From contig NZ_JACHOT010000004.1 in NCBI RefSeq assembly GCF_014200015.1, positions 62,001 through 126,000 on the forward strand: a DNA stretch of 64,000 bases, read 5' to 3'. The stretch comes from Aminobacter niigataensis. Its GTDB lineage: Bacteria; Pseudomonadota; Alphaproteobacteria; Rhizobiales; Rhizobiaceae. The notes beneath the pieces are model-generated. The model was not told where the DNA came from, searched no databases, and was given only the letters and a program-made list of their open reading frames with translations. Made by a program: the position numbers and the translations under genes. Positions within the stretch are counted from its first letter, which is position 1. The number at the start of each line of letters is the position of its first letter. Shown here piece after piece: positions 1 through 8,777 of this stretch.

Positions 1-991
1 GTATCTGCGAGGAGAACTGATCCATCAGGTAGACGTTGGGGTAGAGGCACAGGTTGCGCGAGCGGTCGATCATCCAGTCGGCCCAGGACTGGCCGAACTT
101 CTCGGTCAGTTCGCCGCGCTTCTCGGCAAGCGGCCGGTCCTCCGGATTGCTCCAGCGGGTCCAGAGCAGGAGATGGCCGTGCTCGAAGGAGTAGAAGCCG
201 CCACCCTGCTTGGCCCAGGACGAGGCGTCCATGGCACGGGTGACGTCGACGCCGGCAGCAGCGGCCAGCGCATCCTTGCGGTGATTGGTGGTCGCCGCAT
301 AGTTCCAGTGCACTGAGGAGACATGGTAGCCGTCGGCGCCGTTCTCGGTCTGCAGCTTCCAGTTGCCGTCATAGACATAGGTCGAGCCGCCGCGCAGCAC
401 TTCGAGCCCGTCGGGCGACTGATCGACGATCATGTCGATGATCCTTGCGGCTTCTCCAAGATGCTGTTCGAGCGGCAGCACATCGGCATTCAGGCTGCCG
501 AACAGGAAGCCGCGATAGCTCTCGAAACGCGCCACCTTGGTCAGGTCGTGCGAACCGTTCTTGTTGAACTGTTCGGGGTAGCCGGCACCGTCGGGGTCCT
601 TGGCCTTGAGCAGCTTGCCGCTGTTGGAGAAGGTCCAGCCGTGGAACGGGCAGGTGTAGGTGCTCTTGTTGCCGCGCTTGTGGCGGCACACCATCGCGCC
701 GCGATGCGAGCAGGCATTGAGGAAGCAGTGCAGCTCGCCCTTCTTGTCGCGCGAGATGACGATCGGCTGGCGGCCGATATGGCCGGTCAGGAAGTCGTTG
801 GCGTGCGGGATCTGGCTTTCATGGGCGAGATAGACCCAGTTGCCCTCCCAGATGTGGCGCATTTCCAGCTCGAACAGGTCGGGGTCGGTGAAGATGTCGC
901 GACGGCAGCGATAGGCGCCGGTGGCGGGGTCGTCCACAACGGCCGCATCGAGCTTGTCTTCGATGTGCCGATCAAGGTTTGAGTCCAGCAT
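1..991 (-). CDS. benA: benzoate/anthranilate-type 1,2-dioxygenase large (alpha) subunit, 3' end beyond window
   Basis: Ring-hydroxylating oxygenase alpha subunit that, with a beta subunit and reductase, would turn benzoate into the cis-diol that feeds the adjacent catechol genes. About 330 residues are visible from an ATG at 991. A Rieske [2Fe-2S] motif is clear: CSH at residues 94-96 and CPFH at 114-117. The mononuclear-iron region follows ([16 protein letters not shown]). The frame is open through position 1, so the C-terminus lies outside. It follows catA by 57 bases on the same strand, as the last visible gene of a catB-catC-catA-benA operon. The N-terminus reads like BenA; anthranilate dioxygenase AntA is the main alternative. 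Confidence 0.88.
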   Translation of the reverse strand, partial: MLDSNLDRHIEDKLDAAVVDDPATGAYRCRRDIFTDPDLFELEMRHIWEGNWVYLAHESQIPHANDFLTGHIGRQPIVISRDKKGELHCFLNACSHRGAMVCRHKRGNKSTYTCPFHGWTFSNSGKLLKAKDPDGAGYPEQFNKNGSHDLTKVARFESYRGFLFGSLNADVLPLEQHLGEAARIIDMIVDQSPDGLEVLRGGSTYVYDGNWKLQTENGADGYHVSSVHWNYAATTNHRKDALAAAAGVDVTRAMDASSWAKQGGGFYSFEHGHLLLWTRWSNPEDRPLAEKRGELTEKFGQSWADWMIDRSRNLCLYPNVYLMDQFSSQI

Positions 992-1048
992 GTTGCATTC
1001 CTCCACAAAGGTGGCGCGCCGCCTCCGCTTGGCGCACCCGATCCGACA

Positions 1049-1975
1049 TCAGGCGCTGACGCGTTCGCGCTCGACCACGGTGTCCGTCACGCCTTCCACT
1101 TCAGGCATCAGCACGAAGTCGAAGTCGATCGAGGCGAAAGGCTCCTGCACCTGGCGTTCGGCCAGCACCTTCGGGTCACTGATGCGGGCGACCGGTGGGA
1201 TGAGGTCGTTGCGGGTGCCGAAGGCGAAATCCTCGAACAGGTATTCGTCGCCTTCGATGTTGATCTGCGTCGTCAGGTGGCGGTAGCCGGGCGCCGAGAC
1301 GAAGAAGTGGATGTGCGCCGGACGGTGGCCATGGCGGCCGAAGGCGAACATCAGCTGCTCGGTCGAGCCGCCCGGAGGCGTGGCATAGCCGCTCGGCATG
1401 ATCGAGCGGAAGCTGTAGCGCCCCTCGGCGTCGGTCTGGATGCGGCGGCGCAGGTTGTAGGCCTGCTGCTGCGGGTCGAAATGCGAATAGTTGCCCAGCG
1501 TGTTGGCGTGCCAGACGTCGACGATGGCGTCGGCGACAGGCTTGCCATTCTGGTCGCGGACCTGGCCCTGCATGAACACGACCTCGCCCTTGTCGGAGCC
1601 GTCGTCGAGCCGCGCAGTGCCCTTGGAGAGCGGTGCGCCGGCAATGTAGAGCGGTCCTTCGATGGTGCGGGCGGTGCCGCCGGCGAGGCCTGCGCGGCGC
1701 TCGGCCTCGTCGAGGCGCAGGTCGAGGAAATGCTCGAGGCCGATGCCCGGGGCGATCAGGCCGAGTTCGTTGTTGCGCGCCGCCTGGCCGAGATAGGCGA
1801 CGGCACTCCAGACCTCGTTCATGCTGATGTCGAGATCGTCGATGGCGGTGAACAGGTCGCCGAGCAGCCGGTTGGCGATGCTCTTCAGGCGCTGGTCGCC
1901 GCCCGCCTGGTCGAGGCCGCTGGCACGGCTGGCGAGATCGTCGATGACGGACTTTTCGATAAGCTTGCTGGACAT
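1049..1975 (-). CDS. catA: catechol 1,2-dioxygenase
   Basis: Intradiol ring-cleaving Fe(III) enzyme converting catechol to cis,cis-muconate in the cytosol. The 308-residue length is normal for CatA. The four iron ligands can be placed: Tyr163 (GNYSHFD), Tyr197 (IMPSGYATPPGG), His221 and His223 (RPAHIHFF). The N-terminal 110 residues form the helical dimerisation region of this family. The ATG at 1975 is preceded by a GGAGGTTCC-like ribosome site. It lies between catC and benA on the same strand. The HIH and GYATPPGG signatures leave little doubt about activity class; chlorocatechol dioxygenase is less likely given the ben/cat neighbours. Confidence 0.95.
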   Translation of the reverse strand: MSSKLIEKSVIDDLASRASGLDQAGGDQRLKSIANRLLGDLFTAIDDLDISMNEVWSAVAYLGQAARNNELGLIAPGIGLEHFLDLRLDEAERRAGLAGGTARTIEGPLYIAGAPLSKGTARLDDGSDKGEVVFMQGQVRDQNGKPVADAIVDVWHANTLGNYSHFDPQQQAYNLRRRIQTDAEGRYSFRSIMPSGYATPPGGSTEQLMFAFGRHGHRPAHIHFFVSAPGYRHLTTQINIEGDEYLFEDFAFGTRNDLIPPVARISDPKVLAERQVQEPFASIDFDFVLMPEVEGVTDTVVERERVSA

Positions 1976-2070
1976 GGGAACCTCCCTTTCTGGCTCGCAT
2001 TGCTGCGCGTTAACTAAACTCGCTCCCTTGCTCCCGCTCTACCTGCGCGGAAGGGAGCCCCTGTCGGCGC

Positions 2071-2361
2071 CTATGCGCCGTCGTCGGCGATCGCCGACGG
2101 ATGCCGGCAAAGCGCCTTCACTTCGATCTGCATGAACGGAAACAGCGGCAGCCCGGACAGGATTTCGTGCAGTTCGCCCGCCCCGCTGACGTCGAAGACG
2201 CTGACATTGGCGTACTGGCCGGCGACGCGCCAAAGATGGCGCCACTTGCCGCTGCGTTGCAGTTCCTGGGCCTGCGCCTTCTCCGTTGCCTTCAGTCGGT
2301 CGGCCTGGTCCTTGGGCAGATCGTGCGGCAGGTTGACGGTCATTTCGACATGAAACAGCAT
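2071..2361 (-). CDS. catC: muconolactone delta-isomerase
   Basis: Small cytosolic isomerase (96 residues, the usual CatC length) converting muconolactone to 3-oxoadipate enol-lactone. The N-terminal MLFHVEMTVNLPHDLP and the RxGKWRHLWRVAGQYAN stretch are typical of the family, which forms a decamer. It starts 4 bases after the catB stop, so translation is probably coupled, and is followed by a 95-base gap before catA. No other function is likely. Confidence 0.95.
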   Translation of the reverse strand: MLFHVEMTVNLPHDLPKDQADRLKATEKAQAQELQRSGKWRHLWRVAGQYANVSVFDVSGAGELHEILSGLPLFPFMQIEVKALCRHPSAIADDGA

Positions 2362-2365
2362 GATC

Positions 2366-3520
2366 TCACCTCACCACGCGCAAGGACGCGGGCGCACCGG
2401 CCCGGTCGCGACGGAAGCGGTTCACCGCCGCGTCATCCAATTCGATTCCCAAGCCAGGCCCTGTCGGAACCCTGAGCTCGAAGTCGGCGTAGCCGAGCGG
2501 CTCGGTCAGCAGTTCCTCGGTCAGGAGCAGCGGGCCGAACAATTCGGTGCCCCAGTCGAGACTGCGAACCCCGGCAAACAGGTGTGCTGCGGCGATCGTG
2601 CCGATCGGTCCTTCAAGCATCGTGCCGCCATAGACGGCGATACCTGCCGCTTCGGCCACCGCGATCACCTTCGATGCGGCGAACAGGCCGCCGGCTTGCT
2701 CGATCTTGACCGAGAACACGTCGCCGGCGTGCTTCGATGCCGCGGCCAGCGCGCTTTCGGGTCCGGTCAGTATCTCGTCGGCCATCAGCGCGATGCGGGA
2801 CTTCGCCTGCAGCCGGGCGAGCGGCTCGACGCCGGCGACAGGCTGCTCGACCAGCACGCAGCCGGCGTCGGCCAATGCCGCAATGCCATGGGCCGCCTCG
2901 CGTTCACGCCAGGCCATGTTGACGTCGACGCGGACACTGGCGAAATCAGGCAGCGCCTTGCGGATCGCCGCCACATGCGCAACGTCCTGATCAACCGGTC
3001 GCTTGCCGATCTTCAGCTTGAAATCCCTGTGGCGGCGGGCCTCCAGCATGCGCTGGGCCTCTTCGATATCCTTGGCGGTATCGCCCGAAGCGAGCGTCCA
3101 GGCCACCGGAAGGCTGTCGCGACGACGCCCGCCGAGCAGTTCCGAGAGCGGCAGGCCAAGGCGGCGTGCCTGTGCGTCCAGAAGGGCGGTTTCGACCGCG
3201 CATTTGGCGAAGTGGTTGCCCTTCACCGCCGCATTGACCTTGTCCATGGCAAGCGCGACGCGCGTCGCGTCGGCGCCGATGAGCAGCGGCGCGATGTACT
3301 GGTCGATCGCAAGCTTCATGCTTTCGGGGCTTTCGGCGCCATAGGCGAGACCGCCGATCGTGGTGCCTTCGCCCAGTCCCGAGACCTCGTCGGAGCAGCG
3401 CAGCCTGACGACCATCATCGTCTGCCCGCTCATCGTCACCATCGACAGCGCGTGCGGCCGGATGGTTGGCACATCAAGCAGGATGGTATCGATTTCGATG
3501 ATGCGGATGCCAGAATTCAC
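2366..3520 (-). CDS. catB: muconate cycloisomerase
   Basis: Enolase-superfamily enzyme that cycloisomerises cis,cis-muconate to muconolactone. The GTG at 3520 is chosen (384 residues): a GGAGG lies 8 bases upstream and the resulting N-terminus MNSGIRIIEIDTILLDVPT matches the family; the longer open frame would run into the catR operator. Catalytic features are the KLK base motif (FKLKIGK), metal ligands in VDVNMAW, VEQP and ADE, and the C-terminal EGPIGT loop. First gene of the minus-strand cat/ben operon, divergent from catR across about 100 bases. Confidence 0.94.
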   Translation of the reverse strand: MNSGIRIIEIDTILLDVPTIRPHALSMVTMSGQTMMVVRLRCSDEVSGLGEGTTIGGLAYGAESPESMKLAIDQYIAPLLIGADATRVALAMDKVNAAVKGNHFAKCAVETALLDAQARRLGLPLSELLGGRRRDSLPVAWTLASGDTAKDIEEAQRMLEARRHRDFKLKIGKRPVDQDVAHVAAIRKALPDFASVRVDVNMAWREREAAHGIAALADAGCVLVEQPVAGVEPLARLQAKSRIALMADEILTGPESALAAASKHAGDVFSVKIEQAGGLFAASKVIAVAEAAGIAVYGGTMLEGPIGTIAAAHLFAGVRSLDWGTELFGPLLLTEELLTEPLGYADFELRVPTGPGLGIELDDAAVNRFRRDRAGAPASLRVVR

Positions 3521-3599
3521 GGAACTTTCCTCCGAACTTCCTATGGCAAACGCTAGCTTTGAGCCGACAAACAGTCCAAGACTATCTCGGTCGATATCG

Positions 3600-3614
3600 A
3601 TACCTAGAAGGTAT
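3600..3614. promoter_or_regulatory. BenM/CatM-type LysR operator ATAC-N7-GTAT
   Basis: A perfect dyad, ATACC-TAGAA-GGTAT, lies in the 100-base catB/catR divergent region and ends 6 bases before the catR ATG. It matches both the general LysR T-N11-A box and the specific ATAC-N7-GTAT recognition site known for BenM/CatM of Acinetobacter. A second palindrome (TCGATATCGA, 3591-3600) abuts it. The position overlapping the catR leader suggests autorepression plus muconate-dependent activation of catB. Regulation is inferred from family knowledge. Confidence 0.75.
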
Positions 3615-3620
3615 AGTGCC

Positions 3621-4544
3621 ATGGACATGCGCCAGCTTCGCTACTTCGTCGCCGTCGCACGCGAGCGCAATTTCTCAAGGGCTGCGGAGGTGCTGCATAT
3701 CGCTCAACCGCCGCTCAGCCGGCAGATCCAGCAACTCGAAGAGAGCCTGGGCGCCGTACTGATCGACCGGTCGAGCCGGCCGCTGGCGCTGACCGAGGCC
3801 GGCCGCTTCTTCTACGAGCAGGCGAGCCAGATGATCACGCGGATGGAGCACATTCGCGAGCAGACGCGCCGCATCGCGCTGTCGCGGCGCGAGATCTTCA
3901 TCATCGGATGCGTCGGCTCGACGCTCTACAGCGGCATTCCCGACCTCGTCCGCCGCATGCGGGTCCGCTGGCCGGAGCTCGGCATCGAGTTCCGCGAGAT
4001 GATGTCGGTCGAGCAGATCGCCGCCCTCAAGGACGGGCGCATCGATCTCGGCTTCGGCCGCGTGCGGCTCAGCGACCCGGATGTCGAACGGATCACGCTG
4101 CGCGAGGAGCGACTGGTCGTCGCCTTCCCGAAGAACCATCCCAAATCGCTCTCGACCTCGCCGATCGCCCTCAAGGACATAGAGGGCGAGACCTTGGTGA
4201 TCTATCCCTCCAAGCCGCGACCAAGCTTCGCCGACGAGGTGCTCGGCCTGTTTGCCGAGCTCAATGTCGAACCCGGCATCGTCGAGGAGGTTCGCGAGAT
4301 ACAGACCGCGCTCGGCCTGGTGGCAGCGGCCGCGGGCTTGTGCATCGTTCCGGCGGCCTCGCAGCGCCAGCGCCCCGACGATGTCTGCTACCGCATCTTG
4401 TCCGATGAAAAGGCAACCTCGCCGGTGATCATGAGCTATCGGCGCAACGACAATTCCGGACGGATAGAGGCGATCAAGGAACTGATCCGGGAAATGTATG
4501 CCGACAACCCGCCCTGGCTGCAGCTGTCGAACATTACCTGGTAG
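3621..4544 (+). CDS. catR: LysR-type regulator of the cat/ben operon (CatR/BenM-like)
   Basis: DNA-binding transcription factor of 307 residues. The N-terminal winged helix (MRQLRYFVAVARERNFSRAAEVLHIAQPPLSRQIQQLE) includes the QPPLSRQ recognition helix shared by CatR/BenM, and is followed by an effector domain from about residue 90. Divergently transcribed from catB, with an ATAC-N7-GTAT operator directly before its start. The ATG at 3621 is preferred; an ATG two codons later is also possible. The effector is likely cis,cis-muconate, by analogy. Confidence 0.9.
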   Translation: MDMRQLRYFVAVARERNFSRAAEVLHIAQPPLSRQIQQLEESLGAVLIDRSSRPLALTEAGRFFYEQASQMITRMEHIREQTRRIALSRREIFIIGCVGSTLYSGIPDLVRRMRVRWPELGIEFREMMSVEQIAALKDGRIDLGFGRVRLSDPDVERITLREERLVVAFPKNHPKSLSTSPIALKDIEGETLVIYPSKPRPSFADEVLGLFAELNVEPGIVEEVREIQTALGLVAAAAGLCIVPAASQRQRPDDVCYRILSDEKATSPVIMSYRRNDNSGRIEAIKELIREMYADNPPWLQLSNITW

Positions 4545-4648
4545 CCTGGAAAACTCGCTGCCAGGCAGAAGGTCCGGCAGTTCGCAGGGCTTCAGTGACG
4601 AAATCGAACATTTCGCCTTGTCAGAAATATTCGGGTCGGCTACTCATC

Positions 4649-4676
4649 ATTTCGATATTTCTAGGATTATTGAAAT
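4649..4676. promoter_or_regulatory. candidate ArsR operator
   Basis: Imperfect inverted repeat ATTTCGATA (4649-4657) and TATTGAAAT (4668-4676) separated by 10 bases, with one mismatch. It ends on the base before the arsR ATG. Placement over the promoter/start region is typical of ArsR autorepression. Confidence 0.6.
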
Positions 4677-5021
4677 ATGGAAGAGCACCGAGCCCTCGCC
4701 GCCTTCGGAGCCCTGTCGCAGGAGACCAGGCTGCGCATCTTGCGCATGCTGGTTGTCGCAGGTCCCGATGGCATGGCGGCCGGCACCATTGCCGACAAGG
4801 CCGACGTTTCGGCCTCCAACGTCAGCTTCCATCTCAAGGAACTGGAGCGGGCAGGCCTGGTCGCCGCACGCAGGGATTCCCGGTCGATGATCTACAGCGC
4901 CCAGTACGATGCGATCAGGGGCATCATCCGGTTCCTGATGGAGGACTGCTGCTCCGGCCGTCCGGAAATCTGCGCGCCCGTCATCACCGCCGCGGCCTGC
5001 GGCACTCCGTTGAAGGCCTGA
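4677..5021 (+). CDS. arsR: ArsR/SmtB-family arsenite-responsive repressor
   Basis: Winged-helix repressor of 114 residues. The recognition region is SASNVSFHLKELERAGLV (about 45-62). The metalloid site is probably the C-terminal trio Cys91, Cys92 and Cys99, resembling the C-terminal triad of the Acidithiobacillus-type ArsR, not the N-terminal CxC of the E. coli R773 type. No ribosome-binding sequence is visible before the ATG, which abuts the operator dyad, so a leaderless transcript is possible. First gene of a tightly packed five-gene ars operon. Confidence 0.9.
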   Translation: MEEHRALAAFGALSQETRLRILRMLVVAGPDGMAAGTIADKADVSASNVSFHLKELERAGLVAARRDSRSMIYSAQYDAIRGIIRFLMEDCCSGRPEICAPVITAAACGTPLKA

Positions 5022-5024
5022 CCG

Positions 5025-6086
5025 ATGTCCATATTCGAACGCTACCTGACCCTGTGGGTCGCACTTTGCATTGTCGTGGGCGTTGCCCTCGGCCATTTCC
5101 TGCCCGGCTTGTTCCAGGGGATCGGCGCCGCCGAGATCGCCAAGGTCAACATCCCGGTGGCCGTACTGATCTGGCTGATGATCATCCCGATGCTGCTCAA
5201 GATCGATTTCGCGGCATTGCATGAGGTCGGCCGGCACTGGCGCGGCATCGGCGTGACGCTGTTCATCAACTGGGCCGTGAAGCCGTTTTCCATGGCGCTC
5301 CTGGGGTGGTTGTTCATCGGCTGGCTGTTTAGGCCGCATCTGCCGGCAGATCAGATCGACTCGTACATTGCGGGCCTGATCATCCTGGCCGCAGCGCCTT
5401 GCACGGCCATGGTGTTCGTCTGGTCGAACCTGACGAAGGGCGAGCCGCACTTCACGCTCTCGCAGGTCGCATTGAATGATGCGATCATGGTCGTTGCCTT
5501 CGCGCCGATCGTCGGCCTGCTGCTCGGCCTGTCCGCCATCACTGTTCCATGGGACACGCTCGTCCTGTCGGTCGTCCTCTACATCGTCATTCCCGTGCTC
5601 ATCGCCCAGGTCGTTCGGCGCGGCCTGCTGGCTCGTAGCGGACAGGCAGCGCTCGACGGCCTGCTCAAAGTGGTGCAGCCGATGTCGCTGGTCGCGCTTC
5701 TGGCCACGCTGGTGCTGCTGTTCGGCTTCCAGGGCGAGCAGATCATCGCGCAGCCGCTGGTCATTGCGATGCTCGCCGTGCCCATCCTGATCCAGGTCTA
5801 TTTCAACTCCGGACTTGCCTACCTGCTGAACCGCATTTCCGGCGAACAGCACTGCGTTGCCGGACCGTCGGCACTGATCGGTGCTTCCAATTTCTTCGAA
5901 CTGGCCGTGGCTGCCGCCATCAGCCTGTTCGGATTCAGCTCGGGCGCAGCGCTCGCAACCGTCGTCGGCGTGCTGGTCGAGGTTCCGGTGATGCTGTCCG
6001 TCGTCTGGATCGTGAACCGCTCGAAGGGCTGGTACGAGCGCGGCATCGAGACCAAGACATCAATCGAAACCGGGAGCGCCCGATGA
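5025..6086 (+). CDS. acr3: ACR3-family arsenite efflux permease
   Basis: Inner-membrane arsenite exporter of 353 residues with about ten hydrophobic segments. The conserved cysteine of transmembrane helix 4 is present in AAPCTAMVFVWS, along with the GxxALNDAIM and NxxFFELAVAAAI stretches typical of ACR3/BASS-fold carriers. It starts 3 bases after arsR, and its stop overlaps the arsC start by 4 bases. Not the unrelated ArsB family. Confidence 0.93.
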   Translation: MSIFERYLTLWVALCIVVGVALGHFLPGLFQGIGAAEIAKVNIPVAVLIWLMIIPMLLKIDFAALHEVGRHWRGIGVTLFINWAVKPFSMALLGWLFIGWLFRPHLPADQIDSYIAGLIILAAAPCTAMVFVWSNLTKGEPHFTLSQVALNDAIMVVAFAPIVGLLLGLSAITVPWDTLVLSVVLYIVIPVLIAQVVRRGLLARSGQAALDGLLKVVQPMSLVALLATLVLLFGFQGEQIIAQPLVIAMLAVPILIQVYFNSGLAYLLNRISGEQHCVAGPSALIGASNFFELAVAAAISLFGFSSGAALATVVGVLVEVPVMLSVVWIVNRSKGWYERGIETKTSIETGSAR

Positions 6087-6496
6087 CCATCACGATCTAT
6101 CACAACCCCGCCTGCGGCACGTCGCGCAATACGCTCGCATTGATCCGGGCCAGCGGCGAGGAGCCCGTCGTCATCGAATACCTCAAGGACCCGCCGTCGC
6201 GCGATCGGCTGGTCGAGCTTCTCGGCGCGATGAAGATGCCTCCCCGCGACCTGTTGCGGCAAAAGGGAACGCCCTACGGCGAACTCGGGCTGTCGGATCC
6301 CAAGTGGACCGATGACCAGATCCTCGACTTCATGCTCGCCCACCCGATTCTCATCAATCGGCCGATCGTTGAAACCCCTCGCGGCACTCGGCTCTGCCGT
6401 CCATCCGAAGCGGTGCTCGACCTGCTCGACAACCCGGTTGCGTCCTACACCAAGGAGGACGGCGAAGTGGTGAGCTACGATCGAAAGCTCCTGTGA
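6083..6496 (+). CDS. arsC: glutaredoxin-coupled arsenate reductase
   Basis: Reduces arsenate to arsenite, the pump substrate, using glutathione and glutaredoxin. The 137-residue protein has the single catalytic cysteine in [12 protein letters not shown] at the N-terminus and the later arginine-bearing [18 protein letters not shown] region, as in the R773-type ArsC. Translationally coupled to acr3 and arsH through overlapping starts and stops. The thioredoxin-type ArsC is excluded by the absence of a CX5R phosphatase loop. Confidence 0.93.
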   Translation: MTITIYHNPACGTSRNTLALIRASGEEPVVIEYLKDPPSRDRLVELLGAMKMPPRDLLRQKGTPYGELGLSDPKWTDDQILDFMLAHPILINRPIVETPRGTRLCRPSEAVLDLLDNPVASYTKEDGEVVSYDRKLL

Positions 6497-7203
6497 ACAT
6501 GGACTTGCCCAATCTTCAGCCTGACGCATTCCGCATGCCCGACCCGGAAGCGCTGAACGCAGCCTTCCCGGCCCACAAGCCGCGTATCCTGTTGCTCTAC
6601 GGCTCGCTTCGCGAGCGGTCCTATAGCCGCTTCCTGACGCTCGAGGCCCAGCGGCTGCTCGATGCGATGGGGGCTGAGACGCGCGTCTATCATCCAAACG
6701 GCCTGCCATTGCCGGAAGACGCCTCGGCCGAGCATCCCAAGGTGCAGGAACTGCGCGAAGCGATGCTCTGGTCGGAGGGCCAGGTATGGACCAGCCCCGA
6801 GCGGCATGGCGCCATGAGCGCGGTCATGAAGGCGCAGATCGACTGGATCCCGTTGCCGGGCGGGGCCATCCGTCCGACGCAGGGCCGGACCCTGGCTGTC
6901 ATGCAGGTTTCTGGCGGTTCGCAGTCCTTCAACGCCGTGAACCAGATGCGAATCCTCGGACGCTGGATGCGGATGGTCACCATCCCCAACCAGTCATCGG
7001 TCGCCAAGGTGTGGCAGGAGTTCGATGAAAGCGGAAGAATGAAGCCTTCATCCTTCTACGACCGGGTCGTCGATGTCATGGAAGAACTGATGAAGTTCAC
7101 CTTGCTTACGCGCGGCATCTCCGGACATCTGACCGATCGCTACAGCGAGCGCAAAGAGCATGCCGCCAAGCTTGAAAAGCGCGTGCGACTGAAATCGCTA
7201 TGA
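6493..7203 (+). CDS. arsH: ArsH NADPH-dependent FMN reductase / organoarsenical oxidase
   Basis: Flavodoxin-like protein of 236 residues; ArsH proteins oxidise trivalent methylated arsenicals with FMN and NADPH. The FMN phosphate loop is [11 protein letters not shown], and the region [20 protein letters not shown] is a hallmark of ArsH. GTG at 6493 overlaps the arsC stop; ATG at 6499 is an equally reasonable start. It overlaps the following transporter gene by 4 bases. Confidence 0.93.
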   Translation: MNMDLPNLQPDAFRMPDPEALNAAFPAHKPRILLLYGSLRERSYSRFLTLEAQRLLDAMGAETRVYHPNGLPLPEDASAEHPKVQELREAMLWSEGQVWTSPERHGAMSAVMKAQIDWIPLPGGAIRPTQGRTLAVMQVSGGSQSFNAVNQMRILGRWMRMVTIPNQSSVAKVWQEFDESGRMKPSSFYDRVVDVMEELMKFTLLTRGISGHLTDRYSERKEHAAKLEKRVRLKSL

Positions 7204-8390
7204 CAGCCGAGCGTGCGCCGATCGCAGCAATTGCCGCCCTCGGCATCACGCAAATCATCGGCTACGGAACGCTCTACTACGCCTTCAGTATCCTCGCCGG
7301 CGACATGGCGAAAGATCTGGACTGGTCCGCGGAATGGGTCTTCGGGGCGCTGTCGGCCGCCCTGCTGGCCGGCGGCCTCGTGGCTCCGTGGCTGGGGTCA
7401 TGGATCGACCGCTACGGCGCCGGGCGGCTGATGACGCTCGGCTCCGGACTGGCTGCCGCCGGCCTCGTCGCATGCGCCATGGCACCGACCAAGGCCGCCT
7501 TCGTCCTTGCCCTGATCGCCGTCGAGATCGCTGCCAACTTGGTGCAGTACGGCGCGGCCTTCGCGCTGCTCGTCCAGATTTCGCCTCGCACTGCGCAGCG
7601 GAGCATCACCTACCTGACCTTGATCGGGGGATTCGCTTCGACGATCTTCTGGCCGCTCACCGACGCACTGCACGCCAGGATGCCATGGCAGCACGTTTAC
7701 CTGATCTTCGCCGGCCTCAATCTTGTTGTCTGCCTGCCTCTGCATGCCTGGCTGTCGCATGGGCTGGCGCAAAGCCGGCGGAAGGCCTCACAGTTGCCTG
7801 CGCCCATCGTCGGCCAACTCGCAGCGTCGGCACGCCCATTGGGCTTCGCCCTGATGGTGACGGCCTTCGCCCTGCAGTCCCTGGTCGGCGCAGCCGTCCT
7901 GGTCCACATGGTCCCGCTGCTTTCAGGCTTGGGCGTTGGCGCTTCGGCCGCTGTCATTGGAACGCTGTTCGGCCCGTCCCAGGTGCTGAGCCGCCTGACC
8001 AACATGATGTACGGCCGCAACCTGTCGCCGGTGATGCTGGCGTTGATCGCAGCAGCGCTCATGCCATGCGCCGTCGCGGTGCTGGTACTGACCGCCCCGA
8101 GCGTCGTCGGAGCCATGGCATTTGCCGTCCTGTTCGGCCTGGGCAACGGGCTGTTCAGTATCGTCTCCGGCACCTTGCCGCTGATGCTGTTCGGAAGCGA
8201 AGGCTATGGCCGGCTCCAGGGACGCGTCACGTCAGCACGCCTGATCGTCTCGGCGCTGGCACCGTTTGCGCTCGCCTTCGGGATGGCCAACATCGGCATC
8301 ACCTGGTCGCTGGCGCTCGTGGTCGGATTGGGCGGAAGTGCCGCCCTCACGCTTCTGGCGGTCAACCGCCTGGCTCGACACGGCACCTGA
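7200..8390 (+). CDS. MFS transporter in ars operon (ArsK-like candidate)
   Basis: Integral membrane carrier of 396 residues with about twelve predicted helices and the MFS loop motif [13 protein letters not shown] between helices 2 and 3. Coupled to arsH by a 4-base ATGA overlap, so it belongs to the arsenic operon. Rhizobial ars operons often end with an MFS protein; ArsK of Agrobacterium is a described arsenite/antimonite exporter of this superfamily. Assignment to ArsK, as opposed to another arsenical or unrelated efflux protein, is inference from context. Confidence 0.75.
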   Translation: MTAERAPIAAIAALGITQIIGYGTLYYAFSILAGDMAKDLDWSAEWVFGALSAALLAGGLVAPWLGSWIDRYGAGRLMTLGSGLAAAGLVACAMAPTKAAFVLALIAVEIAANLVQYGAAFALLVQISPRTAQRSITYLTLIGGFASTIFWPLTDALHARMPWQHVYLIFAGLNLVVCLPLHAWLSHGLAQSRRKASQLPAPIVGQLAASARPLGFALMVTAFALQSLVGAAVLVHMVPLLSGLGVGASAAVIGTLFGPSQVLSRLTNMMYGRNLSPVMLALIAAALMPCAVAVLVLTAPSVVGAMAFAVLFGLGNGLFSIVSGTLPLMLFGSEGYGRLQGRVTSARLIVSALAPFALAFGMANIGITWSLALVVGLGGSAALTLLAVNRLARHGT

Positions 8391-8412
8391 AGCCCGTGCG
8401 GACGCGCCAGGG

Positions 8413-8434
8413 TCGGCGAACTGAAGTTCGCCGA
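8413..8434 (+). terminator. putative ars-operon terminator
   Basis: Perfect 9-bp stem TCGGCGAAC / GTTCGCCGA around a TGAA tetraloop, 22 bases after the MFS stop. There is no long T-run, so it may be a weak or Rho-assisted terminator. Confidence 0.5.
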
Positions 8435-8500
8435 TTCCGCTCAAGGCCCGGCCAAGCCAGGAGCCGATCTTTCAGAAATAGCAGATTTGACGAAGGTGAT

Positions 8501-8519
8501 TTGGTGGAGCCAAGCGGGA
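8501..8519. repeat. attL: distal copy of the tRNA-Ala 3' end
   Basis: Nineteen bases identical to 20300-20318, the 3' end of tRNA-Ala. Identity stops sharply on both sides (T versus G before it, A versus T after it). This marks the far end of the element. Confidence 0.85.
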
Positions 8520-8580
8520 ACAAGCCGCAAGCTAAAATATGTAGCAAAAACAATAATATACGAGGGATTTCACGACACCG

Positions 8581-8601
8581 GCGTACCACCTTTGTGTACC
8601 A
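8581..8601. repeat. integrase arm-type repeats, left end
   Basis: Two tandem copies of a GTACCA-containing motif: GCGTACCAC, then TTTGTGTACCA (8591-8601). The same pair in the same orientation occurs at 20213-20236 near the other end. Matched repeats just inside both att cores are expected for the arm-binding domain of a tyrosine integrase. Confidence 0.6.
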
Positions 8602-8777
8602 ATCGCAGCGGCCTCGGAGCCGTTACAGCGCACTCTGGAACCTCTTAGTTCGCCGCTTCTGGCTAGCCGCCTCAGTTCGCCGCTCCACCTTCCCTTTTAC
8701 ATAGAAGATCGTCGACCTCGCCATTTTCAAATCGAGCCGGTGACGTTACCTCTGCGTGTGAGGCTGAGGGGATAACG

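Noticed and set aside
323-982. 219-codon open frame on the plus strand
   Set aside because: Antisense to benA, whose Rieske motifs are clear on the minus strand; no family features.
4647-5852. 401-codon minus-strand open frame
   Set aside because: Antisense shadow of arsR and the ACR3 pump; composition (His/Gln/Asp/Arg-rich) is typical of high-GC shadow frames.
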